The notes under the pieces: generated by a model | Seen by the model: only the letters and a program-made list of their open reading frames with translations | What the model was told of the DNA's origin: nothing | The model's database searches: none | Source of the DNA: BOG-908 sp964242595 | GTDB lineage: Bacteria > Pseudomonadota > Alphaproteobacteria > Acetobacterales > Acetobacteraceae | Length of the DNA: 64,000 bases | Direction of reading: 5' to 3' | NCBI GenBank assembly: GCA_964242595.1 | Contig: CAXTBC010000003.1 | Location: 1 to 64,000, forward strand | Part shown: positions 34,224-46,869 of the stretch, piece by piece | Position numbering within the stretch: the first letter of the stretch is position 1 | Layout: each line of letters starts with the position of its first letter | Translations under genes and position numbers: made by a program

Positions 34224-34922
34224 ATGAAGCACACCATCGCCCTGGTCGATGACGACCGCAACATCCTGACCAGCGTCAGCATGACGCTGGAGCAGGAGGG
34301 CTACACGGTGCGCACCTACACGGACGGGGAGAGCGCGTTGCAGGCGATCGGCGCCAAGCCGGTGGACCTGGCCGTGCTCGACATCAAGATGCCCCGCATG
34401 GACGGCATGGAGCTGCTGCAGCGCCTGCGCCAGCGCACCCAGATGCCGGTGATCTTCCTGACCAGCAAGGACGAGGAGGTCGACGAGCTGATGGGCCTTC
34501 GCCTGGGTGCGGACGACTACATTACCAAGCCGTTCAGCCAGCGCCTGCTGATCGAGCGCATCCGCGCCCTGCTGCGCCGCAACGACAGCAGCCGTGCCGA
34601 GGGCTCGGGCGCGCCCCCCGGCGGCATCCTGACCCGCGGCGACCTGGTACTCGACGAGACCAAGCACCAGTGCATCTGGAAAGGCGTGGACATCCAGCTG
34701 ACGGTGACCGAGTTCCTGCTGGTCAAGGCGCTGGCCGCGCGGCCAGGCATGGTCAAGAGCCGCGACCAGCTCATCGACGCCGCCTACGGCGAGAACACCT
34801 ATGTCGACGACCGCACGATCGACAGCCACGTCAAACGAGTGCGCAAGAAGTTCCGGCAAACAGACGGAGAGTTCAACGCGTTCGAGACGCTATACGGGAT
34901 CGGATACCGCTATAAGGAATAG
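34224..34922 (+). CDS. chvI: ChvI-type response regulator
   Basis: This 232-residue OmpR/PhoB-class regulator has a receiver domain with phospho-acceptor D53 (AVLDIKMPRMDG), the acidic DD pair at 9-10, Thr in IFLTSKD and Lys in YITKPF. The C-terminal winged helix ends with THE-like VDDRTIDSHVKRVRKKF. The match and position beside pckA identify ChvI. In many alphaproteobacteria the sensor chvG follows directly; here a yfdX gene follows instead and no sensor kinase is in the window, so its partner must be elsewhere. Confidence 0.9.
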   Translation: MKHTIALVDDDRNILTSVSMTLEQEGYTVRTYTDGESALQAIGAKPVDLAVLDIKMPRMDGMELLQRLRQRTQMPVIFLTSKDEEVDELMGLRLGADDYITKPFSQRLLIERIRALLRRNDSSRAEGSGAPPGGILTRGDLVLDETKHQCIWKGVDIQLTVTEFLLVKALAARPGMVKSRDQLIDAAYGENTYVDDRTIDSHVKRVRKKFRQTDGEFNAFETLYGIGYRYKE

Positions 34923-35061
34923 TCAACCCAGGTATTCTTTCAGGCACCCTCCGCAGATGCTACGATGTCTCGAAAGTCATGCAACGCGCATCCGTTTGCG
35001 GACTTGGGTTACTGCACGAAAACGTCGTGCCGGACTTGATCTTCGTGAAACGGAGGATGAG

Positions 35062-35733
35062 ATGAACATCACCAGAACGTGTGTGTCGGCAGTCATGGCG
35101 GCTGCGCTGTGCGGTGCGCCGGCCTTGGCTGCGGACGTCGGCAAGGCCGGTTCCGGCCAGCAGGCCGCAGACAAGGATTTCACCAAACTGTCCATAGACG
35201 GCATCAAGGCGTTCCGCGACGTCGACATGGCCAGGATGGCCATCTTCAACGGCGAGACCGCCAAGGCCAAGACCTACGTGGAGGACGCCCAAGCCGCGTT
35301 TGCCAAGGCCAAGGCCGAGGATACCGTGTTCATGAAGGCCGAGGCTGACATGAAGCCGGCGCCTGGCGACAAGCAGGCCACCCCAGCCGCCACGCCAAGC
35401 AAGACCGCTGTCGCCTGGATCCCCGTGGACGGTCAGATGAGTGTCGGAGAAGACTACGTCGATACGCCCGACAAGACGGCGGGCATGAGCAAGCCCGGTG
35501 CGGAGTCCGGCGACAAGAAAGGCACGGACACGGTCAGGCTGTCGGATCTGGACGTGAGCTTCACCGCCGAAGTCGTGCCGCTCGAGACGTCGATCGCCAG
35601 CGTCGACACGGCCGCCCAGATGATCGGCAAGGGCCACTACTACGAAGCCAACCTGGCGCTCAAATCCGTCGAGGACGGCGCACGTTTCGACACCGAGATC
35701 ATCAGTGCGGTGCCTGCCAAGTCGCATTCCTGA
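35062..35733 (+). CDS. yfdX: YfdX family periplasmic protein
   Basis: This 223-residue protein has a clear signal peptide (MNITRTCVSAVMAAALCGAP, cleaved after ALAA) and a strong GGAGG just upstream. The mature part has the YfdX pattern: FTKLSIDGIKAFRDVDMARM, then KTYVEDAQAAFAKAK, and a late GHYYEANLALKSVEDG. In enterobacteria yfdX is linked to acid and antimicrobial stress; the molecular role is unresolved. Its place directly after chvI, an envelope-stress and acid-response regulator, suggests it is a target, but that is inference. Confidence 0.85.
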   Translation: MNITRTCVSAVMAAALCGAPALAADVGKAGSGQQAADKDFTKLSIDGIKAFRDVDMARMAIFNGETAKAKTYVEDAQAAFAKAKAEDTVFMKAEADMKPAPGDKQATPAATPSKTAVAWIPVDGQMSVGEDYVDTPDKTAGMSKPGAESGDKKGTDTVRLSDLDVSFTAEVVPLETSIASVDTAAQMIGKGHYYEANLALKSVEDGARFDTEIISAVPAKSHS

Positions 35734-35746
35734 CGTCTGTCCTCCG

Positions 35747-35769
35747 AGGCTGGGTGATCGTCCCAGCCT
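35747..35769 (+). terminator. Hairpin downstream of yfdX
   Basis: AGGCTGGG and CCCAGCCT make an 8-bp GC-rich stem with a 7-base loop, 14 bp after the yfdX stop. Only two T residues follow, so it may act as a weak or Rho-assisted terminator. Confidence 0.5.
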
Positions 35770-35811
35770 TGGACGGCAAGCAGGTCTTTGCAGGGTTGGA
35801 CTGAGAGCTGC

Positions 35812-36437
35812 CTAAACGGTGTTTCCGGGCTTTGACTGCTGTGCGAACTCTATTGAGTCGTAGAAGTCCAGGACAGGAACCGACATGCCAATCTCCGGCA
35901 TGTGCAGCACATCGTCCTCGCTCAACGTAGTCGCCTGCCAGGCTACGCCGGCAGTACTGGGTTCAAACACCGTAAGCCCCATCCTAGTAAGTTTCAGGAT
36001 GACATAACGCCTTACGGAAAGAGTCGCCGCGTACTCACGCACTTTCTGGATGCGGTCGATGCGGCCGGAATTTGGGCTGACCACTTCGATTATGACTACG
36101 GCACCCGGCACAAGCCGCGCGTTGCCGTCCAACTCGGCGCAGGTAACGATCATGTCCGGGTAGCAAACGGCGTTGCCGATCGTTGCCAGGCCGGTGTCCC
36201 GGCCAAGCGCCCGGCAGAACGTTCCACGCAGGCGTGGAACGAAGCAGCGAGCAGGCTGGAGATGATGATGGCATGGTTGATCGTTGTGCCGTTCATGTCG
36301 ACGGGCTCAACCCCGTCGAACTCGTAGCGCCCCTCCTCACACCCCGCCCAGGCGCAGAACTCGTCCTGCGTCCGGGCTTGGCGGAGCGGTACATTCATCC
36401 CGGCAACCCAACACAGCCCTTTCTGGCAACGCATCAT
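35812..36437 (-). pseudogene. Uma2-family (DUF820) nuclease-fold gene, one frameshift
   Basis: The 5' frame from 36,437 gives YEFDGVEPVDMNGTTINHA and a helix ending FHACVERSAG. The frame is lost near 36,205 and continues in another with ALGRDTGLATIGNAVCYPDM, then VPGAVVIIEVVSPNSGRID and YVILK, down to 35,812. Together they match Uma2, a PD-(D/E)xK-fold family common in genomes with mobile DNA. One base in the CCGGGCG run would restore the frame. A palindrome of GTTCCACG/CGTGGAAC with a 4-base loop at 36,221-36,240 lies at the break. It is either a young pseudogene or a sequence error. Confidence 0.65.
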
Positions 36438-36481
36438 CGTTCCACCTTGACCGCCGTCGCCAACGTGAACAAAATAGGAAC

Positions 36482-37219
36482 ATGTCCAACCCGGTTACCA
36501 ACCTGGAGAGCCTGCGCCGCAGCGTCCGCAAGCTGGAGCGCCCGGTTGCGTGCCACGGCCAGGCGCTGGCCTTCGGCGTGCCGCAGCTCGATGCCTGCCT
36601 CCCCGAGGGTGGCTTGGCGGCCGGCGCCCTGCACGAGATCGCCGGCGGCGGCCCGGATGCCCTCCAGGCCGCCTCCGCCGCCCTGTTCGCCGCCGGCATT
36701 CTGGCCCGCGTGCCGCGCACCATCCTGTGGTGCACCCCGTGCACGGACCTGTTCGTCCCCGGCCTGGCCTGCGCCGGCCTGCACCCGGACCGGGTGATCC
36801 ACGCCCGTGCGGCCGACGAGAAGGCCGTCCTGGTGGTGATGGAGGAAGCGTTGCGCCATCCCGGCCTGTCCGCCGTGGTGGGCGAGCTGACCGCATTGCC
36901 GATGACCGCCTCCCGCCGCCTGGTGCTGGCCGCCGAGAAGTCCGGCGTGATGGCATTGGCACTCCGCCGCAGGCGGGAGGGCCGGCCGGAGGATGCCGGC
37001 CTGACGGCGGCCGCCACGCGCTGGCGCGTCACCCCGCTACCCTCCACGCCGCTGCCCGTGCAGGGCATCGGCCGGGCGCGCTGGCAGGTGGAGCTCACGC
37101 GTTGCCGTGGGGCGGCGCCCCAATCATGGATCATGGAGGCGTGTGATGCGCAGGGTCGTCTCGCTGTTCCTGCCGAGCTGGCCGACAGACCGGCTGCACA
37201 AGCGTGGCGGGCCGCCTGA
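36482..37219 (+). CDS. imuA: ImuA, RecA-like mutasome protein
   Basis: This 245-residue protein belongs to the SulA/RecA-related ImuA family of the damage-inducible mutasome. The start ATG 36482 gives MSNPVTNLESLRRSVRKLE, typical of ImuA. LDACLPEGGLAAGALHEIAG, the degenerate RecA-type P-loop region, and SRRLVLAAEKSGV are visible. It works with ImuB to recruit DnaE2 for error-prone lesion bypass. imuB starts inside its last 74 bp. No SOS box could be recognised with confidence upstream. Confidence 0.85.
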   Translation: MSNPVTNLESLRRSVRKLERPVACHGQALAFGVPQLDACLPEGGLAAGALHEIAGGGPDALQAASAALFAAGILARVPRTILWCTPCTDLFVPGLACAGLHPDRVIHARAADEKAVLVVMEEALRHPGLSAVVGELTALPMTASRRLVLAAEKSGVMALALRRRREGRPEDAGLTAAATRWRVTPLPSTPLPVQGIGRARWQVELTRCRGAAPQSWIMEACDAQGRLAVPAELADRPAAQAWRAA

Positions 37220-38675
37220 TGCGCGTCCCCCCGACTTGCGTCCCTTGCTGACCGCCGCCCGCCAGGGGTCGCGCCGGCTGGTGATGGCGGTGGACGCCAG
37301 CGCGGCCGCGCTGGGCCTGCACGCCGGCATGGCCGTGGGCCACGCCCAGGCGCTGGTGCCCAGCCTGCGCATCGAGGACGCCGCCCCCGCCGCGGACGCC
37401 GCCGCTCTTGCCCGCCTGACGGCCTGGTGCCTGCGCCAGTTCACCCCGCTCGCCGCCGCCTGCCCGCCGGACGGCGTGTGGATGGACGTGACCGGCTGCA
37501 CGCATCTGTGGGGCGGCGAGGCGGCGCTGCTGGAGGCGCTGACCACCCGGCTGGCGCAAGCCGGCGTCGCCAGCCGTGCCGCCGTGGCCGACACCCCCGG
37601 CGCCGCCCACGCGCTGGCGCGCTACGGCCAGACGCCCCTCGGCATCGCCCCGCCAGGCGCCACACGCCGGCACGTGGCACCTTTGCCCCCCGCCGCCTTG
37701 CGGCTGGAGCCGGATACAGTAGCCGACCTGCGCACGCTGGGGTTCGACACGCTGGGCCAGCTGTTGACCGCGCCCCGCGCCCCGCTGGCCAAACGTTGCG
37801 GCACCCTCGTGCTGCGGCGGCTGGACCAGATGACCGGCGCGGTGGCCGAACCGATCGAGCCCGCCATCGTCCCTGGCCTGCCGCGCGCCCGCCTGAGGTT
37901 CCCCGAGCCCATCGCCACGCCGGAGGACCTGGCCCGCGCCACCGCCCTGCTGGCCGAAAGCCTCTGCGCCAAGCTCGCCAGGCAGGGCCTGGGCGCCTCC
38001 CGTCTGGACTTGGTGTTCCACCGCGTGGACGGCGCCCACCAGGCGGTCCGCATCGGCACGGCAGCCGCCACGCGTGACGCCGCCCACCTCACACGCCTGC
38101 TCGCGGCACGGCTGGAGACCATCGACGCGGGCTTCGGCATCGAGGCCATGGCGCTCACCGCCAGCCTCACCGCCCCGCTCGATGCCCGCCAATCTCTGTC
38201 CGAACTCTGTGCCGACCGGACGCCGGACCTGGCCGCCCTGATCGACACCTTGCTCAACCGCCTGGGCGAGGACTCAGTGTTCCGCGCCGCCCCGGTGGAG
38301 AGCGACGTGCCCGAACGCAGCGTGCGCGTGGTGCCGCCGCTGGCGCGCCAGGACGGGCAGAGCTGGCCGGACCGCCTGCCCAGGCCCATCCGCCTGTTCA
38401 CGCCGCCGCGGCGCATCGAAGCGATGGCCCTGCTGCCGGACCACGCCCCCGCAGCCTTCACCTGGCGCAAGCGGTCCCACCGCGTGCGCCGCGCGGACGG
38501 GCCGGAGCGTGTGTTCGGCGAGTGGTGGAAGGACGACAAGGAGATCTGGGCGGTGCGGGATTATTTCGCGGTGGAGGACGAGGCCGGGCAGAGGTTCTGG
38601 CTGTTCCGGCGCGGCGACGGCGAGCAGGTGGTGACGGGCGATCTGGCTTGGTTTCTGCACGGTATGTTTGGGTAA
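37146..38675 (+). CDS. imuB: ImuB, non-catalytic Y-family polymerase homologue
   Basis: This protein of about 509 residues resembles a DinB/UmuC polymerase but lacks the catalytic acidic residues at the N-terminus (VVSLFLPSWPTDRL instead of the DMDxFFA motif), as is normal for ImuB. It retains the palm region (GMAVGHAQALVPSL, then GVWMDVTGCTHLWGG) and a C-terminal adaptor domain. It links the beta clamp to DnaE2. The start at 37,146 overlaps imuA by 74 bp, longer than usual; a later start is possible. Repeat A2 follows directly after the stop. Confidence 0.87.
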   Translation: MRRVVSLFLPSWPTDRLHKRGGPPDARPPDLRPLLTAARQGSRRLVMAVDASAAALGLHAGMAVGHAQALVPSLRIEDAAPAADAAALARLTAWCLRQFTPLAAACPPDGVWMDVTGCTHLWGGEAALLEALTTRLAQAGVASRAAVADTPGAAHALARYGQTPLGIAPPGATRRHVAPLPPAALRLEPDTVADLRTLGFDTLGQLLTAPRAPLAKRCGTLVLRRLDQMTGAVAEPIEPAIVPGLPRARLRFPEPIATPEDLARATALLAESLCAKLARQGLGASRLDLVFHRVDGAHQAVRIGTAAATRDAAHLTRLLAARLETIDAGFGIEAMALTASLTAPLDARQSLSELCADRTPDLAALIDTLLNRLGEDSVFRAAPVESDVPERSVRVVPPLARQDGQSWPDRLPRPIRLFTPPRRIEAMALLPDHAPAAFTWRKRSHRVRRADGPERVFGEWWKDDKEIWAVRDYFAVEDEAGQRFWLFRRGDGEQVVTGDLAWFLHGMFG

Positions 38676-38800
38676 GAAAGGCCTTCTTTTTTGAAAAAAA
38701 GAAGCAAAAAACTTTTGCTCCCTGTCGGGTGGTTCAGGGCAGACGCGCGACAGCGGAGTCAAAAGTTTTTTGGTTCTTTTTTTCAAAAAAGAACTGCTTG
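38676..38800. repeat. Family A inverted hairpin repeat, copy A2 (imuB/dnaE2 gap)
   Basis: It begins at the imuB stop. The left-arm hairpin CTTCTTTTTTGAAAAAAAGAAG is followed by CAAAAAACTTTTG. The right arm, at 38,760-38,794, is CAAAAGTTTTTTGG then TTCTTTTTTTCAAAAAAGAA. The complementary arms flank about 44 bp. It ends about 10 bp before the dnaE2 start, where the ribosome site should be. Confidence 0.85.
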
Positions 38801-38809
38801 CTTTCTGTA

Positions 38810-41971
<3,162 letters not shown>

Positions 41972-41975
41972 GGCA

Positions 41976-42126
41976 AGGAAGGCCTTCTTTTTTGAAAAAA
42001 GAAGCAAAAAACTTTTGTTGCGTTCGCTGTTTCCGCCACCTTGATCTTTCCTGAGAGGCGCGGCGGTTATGCAGGCGTCAGGAGCGAAAGTTTTTTGGCC
42101 CTTTTTTCAAAAAAGGACTGCTTGCT
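41976..42126. repeat. Family A inverted hairpin repeat, copy A3
   Basis: It lies between the convergent stops of dnaE2 and sufA. The left arm is CTTCTTTTTTGAAAAAAGAAG plus CAAAAAACTTTTG and the right arm is CGAAAGTTTTTTGG plus a CTTTTTTCAAAAAAG hairpin. Here it could end transcription from both sides. Confidence 0.85.
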
Positions 42127-42128
42127 TC

Positions 42129-42500
42129 CTAAACGTGAAAACTCTCCCCACACCCGCACCGCCCCTTCTCGTTCGGGTTGGTGAACGTGAACCCGGCGCT
42201 GAGCGACTTCTGCTCGTAATCCATCACCGTCCCGATCAGGAACAGGCTCGCCTTGCGGTCCACAAGCAGCGTCAAATCGTGGTCGCGCACCACCTCGTCG
42301 CCCGGCCCGGGCTCTGGCACCCAGCTCATGTCGTAGGCCAGGCCGGAGCAGCCCTTGGTGTTCACGCTGATGCGCAGCAGGCGGCCGTCGCCCTGCGTGT
42401 AGAGCGCGCGTAGCCGGGTGGCTGCCGCGTCCGACATCGTCAGCAACGGCGGCAGGGCGCGGCGTGCGCGCGGGGCGGCGGCGGAAACGTTCTGGTCCAT
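42129..42500 (-). CDS. sufA: SufA-type iron-sulfur carrier (HesB/IscA family)
   Basis: This 123-residue A-type carrier accepts assembled clusters from SufBCD and passes them on. The start ATG 42500 excludes an unlike upstream extension. The three conserved cysteines are present: TKGCSGLAY and the C-terminal RCGCGESF. The N-terminal 30 residues are a variable Ala-rich leader. It is the last gene of the suf operon, 14 bp after sufT, and ends at repeat A3. Confidence 0.9.
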   Translation of the reverse strand: MDQNVSAAAPRARRALPPLLTMSDAAATRLRALYTQGDGRLLRISVNTKGCSGLAYDMSWVPEPGPGDEVVRDHDLTLLVDRKASLFLIGTVMDYEQKSLSAGFTFTNPNEKGRCGCGESFHV

Positions 42501-42514
42501 GCTGCGGGCTCCTC

Positions 42515-42886
42515 TCAGAACATGTTCAGCGCGAGCCGCGCTTCTTCGGACATCCGGCTCGGGTCCCACGGCGGGTCCCACACGGTCTCCACGTCGGCCG
42601 AGGTCACGCCGGGCACGGCCAGCACCGCGTCGCGCACCTGCACCGGCAGCTCCTGGGCGCTCGGGCAGCCCGGCGCCGTCAGGGTCATCTCCACCTTCAC
42701 CGCACCAGCGTCGCTGATCTCCACGGCGTAGATCAGGCCGAGCTCGTAGATGTTCACCGGGATCTCCGGATCGTAGATCGTGGCGATCGCGTCCAGTAGC
42801 GCCGTCTCTCCCGGCAGCGCGATGGTCTCGCCGTCCGGCGTCCAGGTGCCCACCACGGCGGCTTCGTGCGTCTCGGGTTCACTCAC
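42515..42886 (-). CDS. sufT: SufT, DUF59 iron-sulfur assembly factor
   Basis: This 123-residue MIP18/DUF59 protein has AIATIYDPEIPVNIYELGLI, MTLTAPGCPSAQELP with the conserved Cys, and VWDPPWDPSRMSEEARLAL, all hallmarks of SufT. It helps cluster maturation. Its start overlaps the sufU stop, inside the suf operon between sufU and sufA. Confidence 0.9.
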   Translation of the reverse strand: MSEPETHEAAVVGTWTPDGETIALPGETALLDAIATIYDPEIPVNIYELGLIYAVEISDAGAVKVEMTLTAPGCPSAQELPVQVRDAVLAVPGVTSADVETVWDPPWDPSRMSEEARLALNMF

Positions 42887-43391
42887 GGGCGGTCTCCTTG
42901 CGCTCTTTGGGGGCGCTCTTCGGGGTCGCTTGCAGGGGCGTTTCCAGGAGCGCTATCCAACGCGGCGATCAGGGCCGACCACGGCAGCGTCGCGCATTTC
43001 ACGCGGCTGCGATACTCGGAAACGCCCGAGAGCGGCTGCAACGTCGGGATTGCCGGGTCGCTGGAGGCGGTGCTGCCCGTCCTGGCGAGCTCGGCAAACT
43101 CTTCGGCCAGCGTGCGTATGCCGGCGGCGTCCCGGCCGGCCACCACGTCGGCCATCAGGTCGGCAGAGGCCATGCTGATGGCGCAGCCGCGCGCCTCGAA
43201 CGCGGCTTCGGCCACGGTGCCGCCCGGCGTGAAGCGCACGCGCACCTCCACCTGGTCGCCGCAGAGCGGGTTCTCGCCGAAGGCGTGGGCGTCACACGGT
43301 TCCATCCTATGCATGTGGTGCGGATGCCGGCCGCGCTCCAGGATGATGTTCTGGTAGAGCTCCCGTACATCGTCGAAGGCGGCGGTGCCGC

Positions 43392-43395
<4 letters not shown>
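42883..43395 (-). CDS. sufU: SufU-type scaffold / sulfur-transfer protein
   Basis: This 170-residue NifU-like protein starts at a GTG overlapping the sufS stop. The ligands are conserved: C45 with D47 (NPLCGDQVE), C71 (GCAISMASADLM) and C134 (VKCATLPW). It takes sulfur from SufS. The tail after residue 155 is Pro/Glu-rich and variable. The overlap with sufT implies coupled translation. Confidence 0.9.
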
Positions 43396-44644
<1,249 letters not shown>

Positions 44645-44648
<4 letters not shown>

Positions 44649-45910
44649 CCTTCGTGCACCCACCATCTATCGATGACGCCGTCCAGCACGCTGCGCGCCG
44701 CCTCGTCGGCCACCATGTCCAGCGCCTCGCCCAAAAAGGCGCGCACCAGCAGCGCGCGCGCCTGCGCCTGCGGGATGCCGCGGCTGGTCAAGTAGAACAG
44801 CTGCTCGGCGTCCAGCTCGCCCACCGTGGCGCCGTGGCTGCACTTCACGTCGTCGGCGAAGATCTCAAGCTGAGGCTTGCAGTCGATCTCGGCGTCCGGC
44901 GAGAGCAGCAGCGCCTGGTTCATCTGGTAGCCGTCGGTCTTCTGCGCCTCGCGCGTCACCTCGATCTTGCCCTGGAACACGCCGCGCGCGTGGCCGCCCA
45001 GCACGTGCTTGATCGTCTGGCGAGAGGCGCAGTGCGGCGCCTCGTGGCGCATCACGGTGGTGAAGTCGCTGTGCTGCGTGCCGTGCAGGAGCTGCGCCGC
45101 GTTGATGGTGGCGTGGCCGCCGGTGCCGTGCAGGCGCACATGGACGTCAGTGCGCGCCGTGCGCCCGCCGATCGAGAGCGTAAAACCGTCATATGTCGCG
45201 TTCGTCGCCACGTCGGCGTAAACCGTGGCCAGGTGGAACGCCTTCTTGCCCTCGTTCTGCAGGCGCACATGGGCCAGCGACGCACCCTCGGCCAGCGTGA
45301 TCTCGGTGACCGGGTTGTGCAGGTACTCCCCCCGGCCGGTGGCAAGCTCGATCAGCGTCAGCCTCGCACCCGCAGCCAGGCGGATGGCGTGGCGCGGGTG
45401 GAACGCGATGGCCGTGCCGTGGATGTCGCGCCCGGCACTGACCAGGACGATGCTGCCGGCATCAACGCCTTCGGCAACCTCGATGATGGCGCCGTCCTCG
45501 GCCAGCATGGTGTTGAGCGCCACCAGCCGTTCGCGCGCCGGCTGCGCCTGGGTGCCGAAATCCGCGTTGGCGGCGAACGAGCGCACGCTGGCGAGCTGCG
45601 GCAGCACCGATTGCGCCGTGCTGAAGCGGCCCTGCACGAACACCAGGCGCGGCGTCCCGGCCAGCGCGCCGAGTTCGGGCAGGTCGTCGTCGCCGGCGAA
45701 GCCCGCAGCCTCGGTCAGCGCTTCATGGAAGCGCGCCTCGGCCAGCGGCGTCAGGCTCGTGTAGCGCCAGCTTTCGTCGCGCTGGCTGGGCAGGCCGGAC
45801 TGCTCGAGGATGTCGCGCGCGGCGCGGCGCGGCGCGGGGTCGCCGGGCAGGCGGCCGGTGAGCCCGTCGTAGCGGGCGAGGAAGCCCGCCGCAGTCGCAG
45901 CGCCGCTCAT
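44645..45910 (-). CDS. sufD: SufD, Fe-S assembly scaffold subunit
   Basis: This 421-residue member of the SufB/SufD family is rich in beta-helix repeats. Typical motifs are DESWRYTSLTPLAEA near the N-terminus and CSHGATVGELDAEQLFYLTS, containing the conserved His of SufD. It forms the SufBC2D complex. It overlaps sufC upstream and sufS downstream by 4 bp each. Confidence 0.92.
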
Positions 45911-46656
45911 GCCGCCTCCGCGATCACCTGCGCGTAGCCCTGTGCTTCGAGCGCACGCGCCAGGTCCGCCCCGCCGCTGCGCACGATGCGGCCGTGCGCC
46001 AGTACGTGCACCGCGTCGGGCACGATGTGGTCCAGCAGGCGCTGATGATGGGTGATCACCAAAGCGGAGAAGCCGGGCGCGCGCAACGCGTTCACGCCGT
46101 CACCCACGATCTTCAGCGCGTCGATGTCCAGCCCGCTATCCGTCTCGTCCAGGATCGCGAGCTTCGGCCGCAGCATGGTCATCTGCAGCACCTCGTTGCG
46201 CTTCTTCTCGCCGCCGGAGAAGCCCACGTTCACGTTACGCTTGAGCATGTCGTCCGGCATCTGCAGGCGCTTGGCCTCGGCACGGGCCAGCTTGAGGAAC
46301 TGCGCGGCGTCCAGCTCCGCCTCGCCGCGTGCGCGGCGTATGGCGTTCAACGCCGTGCGCAGGAAGTTCGCGTTGCCCACGCCGGGCAGCTCCACCGGCG
46401 CCTGAAACGCCAGGAACAGCCCGGCCTGCGCGCGCGCTTCGGGCTCCATCGCCAGCAGGTCCGCGCCGTCGAACGTCGCGGTGCCGCCCGTGACCGTGAA
46501 GTCCACGCGGCCCGAGAGCACGTAGCTCAGCGTGGACTTGCCCGAACCGTTCGGCCCCATGATGGCATGCACCTCGCCGTCCGGCACCACCAGGTCGATG
46601 CCGCGCAGGATCGGCTTCTCGCCAATGCTGGCCTGCAGGTTTTTGATCTCTAGCAT
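45907..46656 (-). CDS. sufC: SufC, Fe-S assembly ATPase
   Basis: This 249-residue ABC-type ATPase has Walker A GPNGSGKSTLS, the signature VGFSGGEKKRNEVL and Walker B LAILDETDSGLDIDAL, the usual SufC form. It powers the SufBCD scaffold. Unlike the later suf genes, which overlap, it is separated from sufB by 213 bp containing repeat A4 and a solo end of element C. A separate promoter or RNA processing at this point is therefore possible. Confidence 0.95.
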   Translation of the reverse strand: MLEIKNLQASIGEKPILRGIDLVVPDGEVHAIMGPNGSGKSTLSYVLSGRVDFTVTGGTATFDGADLLAMEPEARAQAGLFLAFQAPVELPGVGNANFLRTALNAIRRARGEAELDAAQFLKLARAEAKRLQMPDDMLKRNVNVGFSGGEKKRNEVLQMTMLRPKLAILDETDSGLDIDALKIVGDGVNALRAPGFSALVITHHQRLLDHIVPDAVHVLAHGRIVRSGGADLARALEAQGYAQVIAEAA

Positions 46657-46660
46657 GGTC

Positions 46661-46680
46661 TCAGTGTCCGTTCGAAAAAT
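46661..46680. repeat. Solo end of element C
   Basis: CAGTGTCCGTTCGAAAAA matches the 32,179-32,195 end of the MITE-like element with one or two differences. No second inverted end was found nearby, so it is either a remnant or a coincidence strengthened by its intergenic position. Confidence 0.45.
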
Positions 46681-46716
46681 AGCTTAAGGCCGCAGACCAA
46701 CCTGCATAGAAAGCAG

Positions 46717-46850
46717 GGAAGGCCTTCTTTTTCGAGAAAAAGAAGCAAAAAACTTTTGTCCGGCTGTCGCGGTTCTATCCCGCAACGCGCGCTACGGGAG
46801 CAAAAGTTTTTTGGTTCTTTTTTTCAAAAAAGAACTGCTTGCCTTGCCTG
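46717..46850. repeat. Family A inverted hairpin repeat, copy A4 (sufB/sufC gap)
   Basis: The left-arm hairpin CTTCTTTTTCGAGAAAAAGAAG is followed by CAAAAAACTTTTG. The right arm is CAAAAGTTTTTTGG then TTCTTTTTTTCAAAAAAGAA. The spacer of about 44 bp is GC-rich. It lies inside the suf operon, between sufB and sufC. Confidence 0.85.
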
Positions 46851-46869
46851 GGCCGTTCCGGATAGCCGC

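Noticed and set aside
35747..35769. Riboswitch or leader RNA after yfdX
   Set aside because: It is a single simple hairpin behind a stop codon with no gene start nearby on the same strand; terminator is the simpler reading.
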